Part shown: positions 60,194-64,000 of the stretch, one piece after another
How positions within the stretch are numbered: position 1 is the stretch's first letter
Layout: the number at the start of each line of letters is the position of its first letter
Source: Halorubrum trapanicum
GTDB taxonomy: Archaea > Halobacteriota > Halobacteria > Halobacteriales > Haloferacaceae
Length of the DNA stretch: 64,000 bases
Direction of reading: 5' to 3'
NCBI RefSeq assembly: GCF_002355655.1
Contig: NZ_AP017569.1
Coordinates: 1,302,001-1,366,000, forward strand
Position numbers and translations under genes: made by a program
The notes under the pieces: model-generated
Database searches by the model: none
What the model saw: only the letters and a program-made list of their open reading frames with translations
What the model was told of the DNA's origin: nothing

Positions 60194-61624
60194 TCACGGC
60201 CGCGGCTCGTAGAACTCCCTGAGCGGCCGGCCGAACGCGGGCGCGAGCGTCGCGACCGCCTCGCCGACCAGCACGTCGCGGTCGGCGAACGCCGGCTCCA
60301 CCCGCGCGCCGAGCGCCACGTCGCTCGCGGCCTCGCTCTCCAGGTACTCCCGGACGGTGGCGAACTCTCGCTCCCGCTCGACGACGTACCGATCGCCGTC
60401 GATGAAGGGCCCGTACGTGTCCGGGTCGACGTCGTCGACGTACGACTCGTAGAAGCTCGCGGCGTGCTTCCGGACCGCGACCGGCGGCCCCTCGTGGCGC
60501 TCGACGGTCGGCCGCTCGGTCACCTCCAGCTCGGCGTACAGCGCGGCCCGCGTCGCCTCGTCGGATCCGTCGCGATCGGCCGTCTCCGCGGCGTCGCTCG
60601 TCCCAGGGATGCCCGCCGCTCCCGCGGCGTCCGTCATCGCCCGCGCCCGGAGGACGTCGAAGCCGCGCTCGTTGAGGCCGCCGACGACCCCGTCCAGCGA
60701 GCGCCGAAGCTGCGGCCACAGCTGGTCGTCGACCACGTCGGGGGCGTCGAAGACGACCGCGACCGGCGTCGTCCCCCGCCGGTCGAGGTGGGCGCGAACC
60801 TCCTCGGAGTCGAGCGGCTCGGGGTCGTCGGGCTCGAAGAGCGCCTCGCTCGGGGCCGCGAGCAGCTCCCGCGCGTAGTGCTGGAACCGCGCGAGGTTCG
60901 CCGCCGACAGGACTGCCGCGACGTTCCGCGTCGGGTCCGTGGGGTCGACGACGACGAGGGGATCCTCGAACGTCCGCTCGGCGTGTCCCTCCGGGTCGAA
61001 CTCCACCGGCGGGTGCCAGCTCCGGGCCGACTCGACCAGCGGGACGAACCCGCCGAGCTCCAACACGAGCAGCTCCGTCAGATACCCCGAGAAGCCCTCG
61101 GTGCGGAGGTCGCTCCCGTACGCGCCGATCCCCTTCAGGAACGCCTTCGCCAGCACAACGTCCGCCGCGAGGTCGTCGTCGAGCCGCGCGGAGAGGTACG
61201 CGTCGTGGAACGGCGTGCGGTCGACCGCGGAGACCAGCTCGGCCGCCCGCTCCACGTCGTGACAGGGAACCAGGTCGACGTCGAACCCCTCGTAGCTCCC
61301 CTTCACGTACGGGTGTTCGGCGAACTCCTCGTGGCCGTCGGGGAGGACCGCGTGGCCGATTTCGAGCCCGTACTCCTCCAGCTCGGCGCGGTCGAGGTCC
61401 GCGTCGAACCGGACGAAGAGGTCGATGTCGCGGTCGCCCGCGACCCACGTGCCGCGCGCGGTCGACCCGACCTGAACCACGTCGGCCTCGACCGGGAGGT
61501 CGGCGATCGCCTCGCGGGTCCGCTCGGTCAGCTCCGCGGCCGTCGCGCGCAGCCGCTCGCGCTCCTCGGGTTCCGGGAGGACGCGCTCGCGCACCCGCGA
61601 CAGCACCGCCTCCAACTCGTCCAT
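60194..61624 (-). CDS. cca: Archaeal CCA-adding enzyme (class I tRNA nucleotidyltransferase)
   Basis: This 476-residue enzyme adds CCA to tRNA 3' ends, which is needed because none of the tRNA genes here encodes CCA. It shows the class I core GSTARGTWVAGDRDIDLFV with Gly53-Ser54 and Asp66/Asp68, then FDVDLVPCHDV. The C-terminal region (YESYVDDVDPDTYGPFIDGDR) matches archaeal Cca. The ATG at 61624 is chosen. Two tRNA genes lie immediately beyond it. Confidence 0.94.
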   Translation of the reverse strand: MDELEAVLSRVRERVLPEPEERERLRATAAELTERTREAIADLPVEADVVQVGSTARGTWVAGDRDIDLFVRFDADLDRAELEEYGLEIGHAVLPDGHEEFAEHPYVKGSYEGFDVDLVPCHDVERAAELVSAVDRTPFHDAYLSARLDDDLAADVVLAKAFLKGIGAYGSDLRTEGFSGYLTELLVLELGGFVPLVESARSWHPPVEFDPEGHAERTFEDPLVVVDPTDPTRNVAAVLSAANLARFQHYARELLAAPSEALFEPDDPEPLDSEEVRAHLDRRGTTPVAVVFDAPDVVDDQLWPQLRRSLDGVVGGLNERGFDVLRARAMTDAAGAAGIPGTSDAAETADRDGSDEATRAALYAELEVTERPTVERHEGPPVAVRKHAASFYESYVDDVDPDTYGPFIDGDRYVVEREREFATVREYLESEAASDVALGARVEPAFADRDVLVGEAVATLAPAFGRPLREFYEPRP

Positions 61625-61783
61625 ACCGAACGGTCTCGCGGTCCGGCCGAAAACGTGTCGGTCGGATCGGGGCCGCGCTGAGCGCGCTCGCGGTAGCGTT
61701 TCTCTCCGCTCTCGTCGGGCGGATCCCGCTCCGTCGGGCGGAAACGAAAGCCCTATCAAAACGACGCGAGTACCCGGAAGTGA

Positions 61784-61856
61784 GCCGAAGTAGCTCAGTT
61801 GGTAGAGCGCCTCGCTGTTAACGAGGCGGTCCCAGGTTCGAGTCCTGGCTTCGGCG
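61784..61856 (+). tRNA. tRNA-Asn (GTT anticodon)
   Basis: A 73-nt tRNA with acceptor arms GCCGAAG / CTTCGGC, anticodon loop TGTTAAC giving GTT, and T-arm CCAGGTTCGAGTCCTGG. The discriminator is G and no CCA is encoded. It lies 68 bp before a second tRNA gene on the same strand. Confidence 0.97.
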
Positions 61857-61924
61857 CCTTCTGTTTCACCCGCTTCGCCGCGAGTCGGTACGCTCAAAAA
61901 CGTCTCGGACGTACCGACGAGTAC

Positions 61925-61999
61925 GGGCCCTTAGCTTAGTCCGGTTAAAGCGACTCGCTCATAACGAGTTGATCGCCGGTTCGAATCCGGCAGGGCCCA
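61925..61999 (+). tRNA. tRNA with CAT anticodon (Ile2 or elongator Met)
   Basis: A 75-nt tRNA with acceptor arms GGGCCCT / AGGGCCC and anticodon loop CTCATAA giving CAT. The anticodon stem is ACTCG/CGAGT, which excludes initiator tRNA-Met. The GGGCCC acceptor and A discriminator favour the agmatidine-modified tRNA-Ile2, but elongator Met cannot be excluded by reading alone. Confidence 0.9.
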
Positions 62000-62078
62000 T
62001 CCACGGTATACCCGTTACCGGACGGTCCCTCCGCGGATCAGATCGTCCGGTCGCCGAAAACGCGGCGCACGACGCCGT

Positions 62079-62537
62079 TTACTCCCGTCGAAGCGTCACG
62101 TCGGTCGCGGTCTCGTTCGCCAGGTTGTCGCTCACCGGACAGCGCGCCTCGACGGCGGCGGTGAACTCGGCTAACGTCTCGTCGTCCACGTCGCCGGCGA
62201 AGTCCACGTCGACGGACGCCTCCACGCCCTGGTAGCCCGCCCGGGGCTCCTCGGCGCGGCCGAGGTGCTTGCGGGGGTCGAACCCGCCGGCGACCTCGAC
62301 CGCGACGCCCTCGACGTCGAGGTCGAAGTCCGGCGCCACCGCGCGGACGGTCGCGTTGAGGCAGCCGGTCCAGGCGGCGAGCAGGTACTCGACGGGCATC
62401 GCGCCCTCGTCGTCGCCGCCCATCGCCTCCGGGTCGTCCATCACCAGTTCGTGGTCGCGGGCCCGGGCGACGAACTTCGACTCGCCGTCGCTCTCGCCGC
62501 TGACCTCCATCCGCTGCGTCGCGTTGGCGTCACTCAT
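62079..62537 (-). CDS. OsmC-like peroxidase-type protein
   Basis: This 152-residue protein has the OsmC/Ohr thiol cysteines in WTGCLNATV and AARCPVSDNLA, at the usual spacing. The family reduces organic hydroperoxides. The ATG at 62537 follows an AT-poor gap. The 243-bp region upstream to 62780 holds no gene I can support. Confidence 0.87.
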   Translation of the reverse strand: MSDANATQRMEVSGESDGESKFVARARDHELVMDDPEAMGGDDEGAMPVEYLLAAWTGCLNATVRAVAPDFDLDVEGVAVEVAGGFDPRKHLGRAEEPRAGYQGVEASVDVDFAGDVDDETLAEFTAAVEARCPVSDNLANETATDVTLRRE

Positions 62538-62780
62538 CGACTGCGTTAGCGGACGAGGGCGCATAAACCGTCGAAGCCGGTCCGGTTCGTGCCGGTGACC
62601 GTGACGCCGCCGCCTCGCGCAGAAGCAGCCTCGAAGCGCTGAGAACGTTGATTCCGCTTCGCTCGTCGTCTGACGCCACCACGACGCGTCACGGACACCG
62701 GAGATTTTTGCGAGCGCGCCCCCGGAACGATCTCGGACCGCTCGACCGTCAGGGAGCCGCGGCCGCGAGCGCGCGGCCGA

Positions 62781-63644
62781 CTACTCCAACAACTCCACCA
62801 GTTCGTTCACGTCCTCGACCACCGCGTCGGCGCCGTTCTCGGCGAACTTCTCGCGGCCCGCCTCGCCCGTCAGTCCGCCGGTGAGCACGCCGATACCGTA
62901 GTAGACGCGCGTCTCGTCTGTCTCGTCGGCGTTACGCGCGGTCCGCACGTCGTCGAGGGTGTCGCCCGCGAACGCGACGCGCTCGGCGTCGAACCGCTCG
63001 GCGAGTTCGACGAGCGCCCGCGGGTGGGGCTTTCCCTCCTCCCAGTCGTCCATCGTGAACCGGCGGTCGTCGGGCACGTCGAGGCCGACGCGCTCCAAGG
63101 CGATGTCGGCCTCCGCGGCCGGGCGCCCGGTGAGGACGCCGACGTCGAACCGCTCGGTGAGGTCGGCGATCGTCTCGGGGTCGACGAGCGTCGGCTCGTC
63201 GTGGATGTACCCCTCCGCCTCGATCGGCGGCTCGCCGCCCTCCAGCTCGCGGTACAGCTCCGCGCCGAGGTACAGCGCCTGGAACGTCTCGCGGAGCGCG
63301 TCCCGGTCCCACTGGTCGCGGACGCGAGCCTGCGCGACCCGCGGGAGGTCGCCGACGACCTCCTTGGCGGCGTCGAGGCCGCCGCCGAGCTCGCGGACGC
63401 GGTCGGTGAACTCGTCGACGTCCATCCGGAGCCCCTCGCGGCGGGCCAACACGAACAGCGCGGCCGCGTCCGTCAGTTCCCAGTCGTTGTTGAACCCGCC
63501 GGCGTCCTTGAACGCCTGGACCGCGTCCCGGTCGATCGGCTTGCCGCAGACGCGGTCGACCGACTCGAGGATCGCCCGCCGGTAGGAGTCCGCCACGTCG
63601 ACCAACACCCCGTCGATGTCGAGGACGACTGCGTCGACCTGCAT
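62781..63644 (-). CDS. HAD superfamily hydrolase (TIGR01548-like)
   Basis: This 287-residue phosphatase-like protein has HAD motif [18 protein letters not shown], motif [15 protein letters not shown], the motif III lysine in GKPHPRAL and motif [16 protein letters not shown]. It has a helical cap domain of about 110 residues. The substrate is unknown; this haloarchaeal group sometimes sits near histidine-pathway genes, but no such gene is adjacent here. It may share a transcript with the partial gene upstream. Confidence 0.87.
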   Translation of the reverse strand: MQVDAVVLDIDGVLVDVADSYRRAILESVDRVCGKPIDRDAVQAFKDAGGFNNDWELTDAAALFVLARREGLRMDVDEFTDRVRELGGGLDAAKEVVGDLPRVAQARVRDQWDRDALRETFQALYLGAELYRELEGGEPPIEAEGYIHDEPTLVDPETIADLTERFDVGVLTGRPAAEADIALERVGLDVPDDRRFTMDDWEEGKPHPRALVELAERFDAERVAFAGDTLDDVRTARNADETDETRVYYGIGVLTGGLTGEAGREKFAENGADAVVEDVNELVELLE

Positions 63645-63710
63645 ACCGCTACCCCGGCTGGCGGCGGAATGAACGTTCGGGTTCGCGGCCGACGTCGCCG
63701 GTTCGTTCCG

Positions 63711-64000
63711 TCATCGCGCCACGTACACGACGGTCCCCGACTCCCCCGACCGCCGGCGGACGTCGACGACCGGCTCCTCGAAGCCGAGCGTGGTGAACAG
63801 ACAGGCGGCGTCGAGCCGCTCCGCCAGCGCCACGGTCGGGCGCTGGAGCTCGGCGGGGAGGTTCCGCGCGTACACGGCGTCGACGCCGGCGGCCGCCTTC
63901 GAGGCGTCCGCGCCGCCCTCGGCGTTCGCGTCGGGACCGAGCGCGTCCCGTGTCGATCGGTCGTCGTCAGCCGTCGCCAGCGCCGTCACGTCCGCGGCGA
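63711..64000 (-). CDS. Partial protein, C-terminus only, possibly a methyltransferase
   Basis: The last 96 residues of a minus-strand protein whose start lies beyond the right edge. The end (LAERLDAACLFTTLGFEEPVVDVRRRSGESGTVVYVAR) alternates helix and strand like the tail of a Rossmann SAM methyltransferase. No catalytic motif is in view, so the call is tentative. It reads in the same direction as the HAD gene. Confidence 0.5.
   Translation of the reverse strand, partial: AADVTALATADDDRSTRDALGPDANAEGGADASKAAAGVDAVYARNLPAELQRPTVALAERLDAACLFTTLGFEEPVVDVRRRSGESGTVVYVAR

Noticed and set aside
1..64000. CRISPR arrays, rRNA genes, replication origin
   Set aside because: No regularly spaced identical repeats with unique spacers, no rRNA sequence and no orc1/cdc6 gene with origin boxes were seen.

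Overview
The window is chromosomal DNA from an extremely halophilic archaeon (class Halobacteria), probably Halorubrum or a close relative. The evidence is very high G+C, strongly acidic predicted proteins, short TATA-box promoters close to start codons, tRNA genes without an encoded CCA, and archaeal or haloarchaeal marker genes: ribosomal protein L15e, thermosome, archaeal CCA-adding enzyme, UbaA-type E1, HemAT, an HTH_10 regulator and F420-dependent NpdG. The assignment comes from reading the translations; no database search was run.

Layout. 1-4.4 kb: a glycerate kinase cut by the left edge, a purine-type NCS2 permease and an HTH-phosphoribosyltransferase regulator. 4.6-10.7 kb: a five-gene dipeptide/oligopeptide ABC importer operon. 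10.8-13.5 kb: a secreted multicopper oxidase with a TnpB-type element (TnpB plus a tiny RHH-like partner) inserted just behind it. 13.5-22.2 kb: GGPP-type prenyl synthase, NpdG, a MazG-like hydrolase, HemAT, a formate-dehydrogenase-like molybdoenzyme, an internally duplicated membrane protein and an HTH_10 regulator. 22.2-31.9 kb: thioredoxin, then a nine-gene, nearly gapless cobalamin salvage and assembly operon (cobT-cbiA-cbiB-cobS-cobY-cobD-cbiZ-cobA-cbiP). 32.2-45.5 kb: L15e, UbaA, RidA, tRNA-Ser, topoisomerase I, a histidine kinase, a glutaredoxin-like protein and a thermosome. 45.5-53 kb: a frameshifted cbiX with a DR2241-family partner, prephenate dehydratase, CysRS and threonine dehydratase. 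53-64 kb: photolyase, two Hsp20s, two PCMT-like proteins, a HerA-like ATPase, a paired fluoride channel, CCA enzyme, tRNA-Asn, a CAU tRNA, OsmC and a HAD hydrolase.

The most unusual content is non-coding. Five intergenic regions (about 1.2, 14.5, 37.1, 49.3 and 51.3 kb) hold copies of one roughly 290-365 bp element, in both orientations. Each copy has three long hairpins whose arms differ in sequence between copies but stay complementary within a copy. Nearly invariant single-stranded linkers join the hairpins, and TTTATAA-like boxes usually bound the element. The ORFs inside it are not frame-conserved, so it looks like a structured RNA or DNA element rather than a gene. A related design, a copied gene 3' end followed by a private hairpin, appears downstream of tRNA-Ser (three cassettes) and of the thermosome gene (two).

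The cobalamin operon supplies corrinoid salvage (CbiZ, CobA), a,c-diamide and amide formation (CbiA, CbiP), the aminopropanol arm (CobD, CbiB) and nucleotide-loop assembly (CobY, CobS, CobT). The cobaltochelatase gene cbiX, about 14 kb away, carries an apparent one-base deletion. Whether the organism makes its corrin ring or depends on salvage turns on whether that deletion is real.
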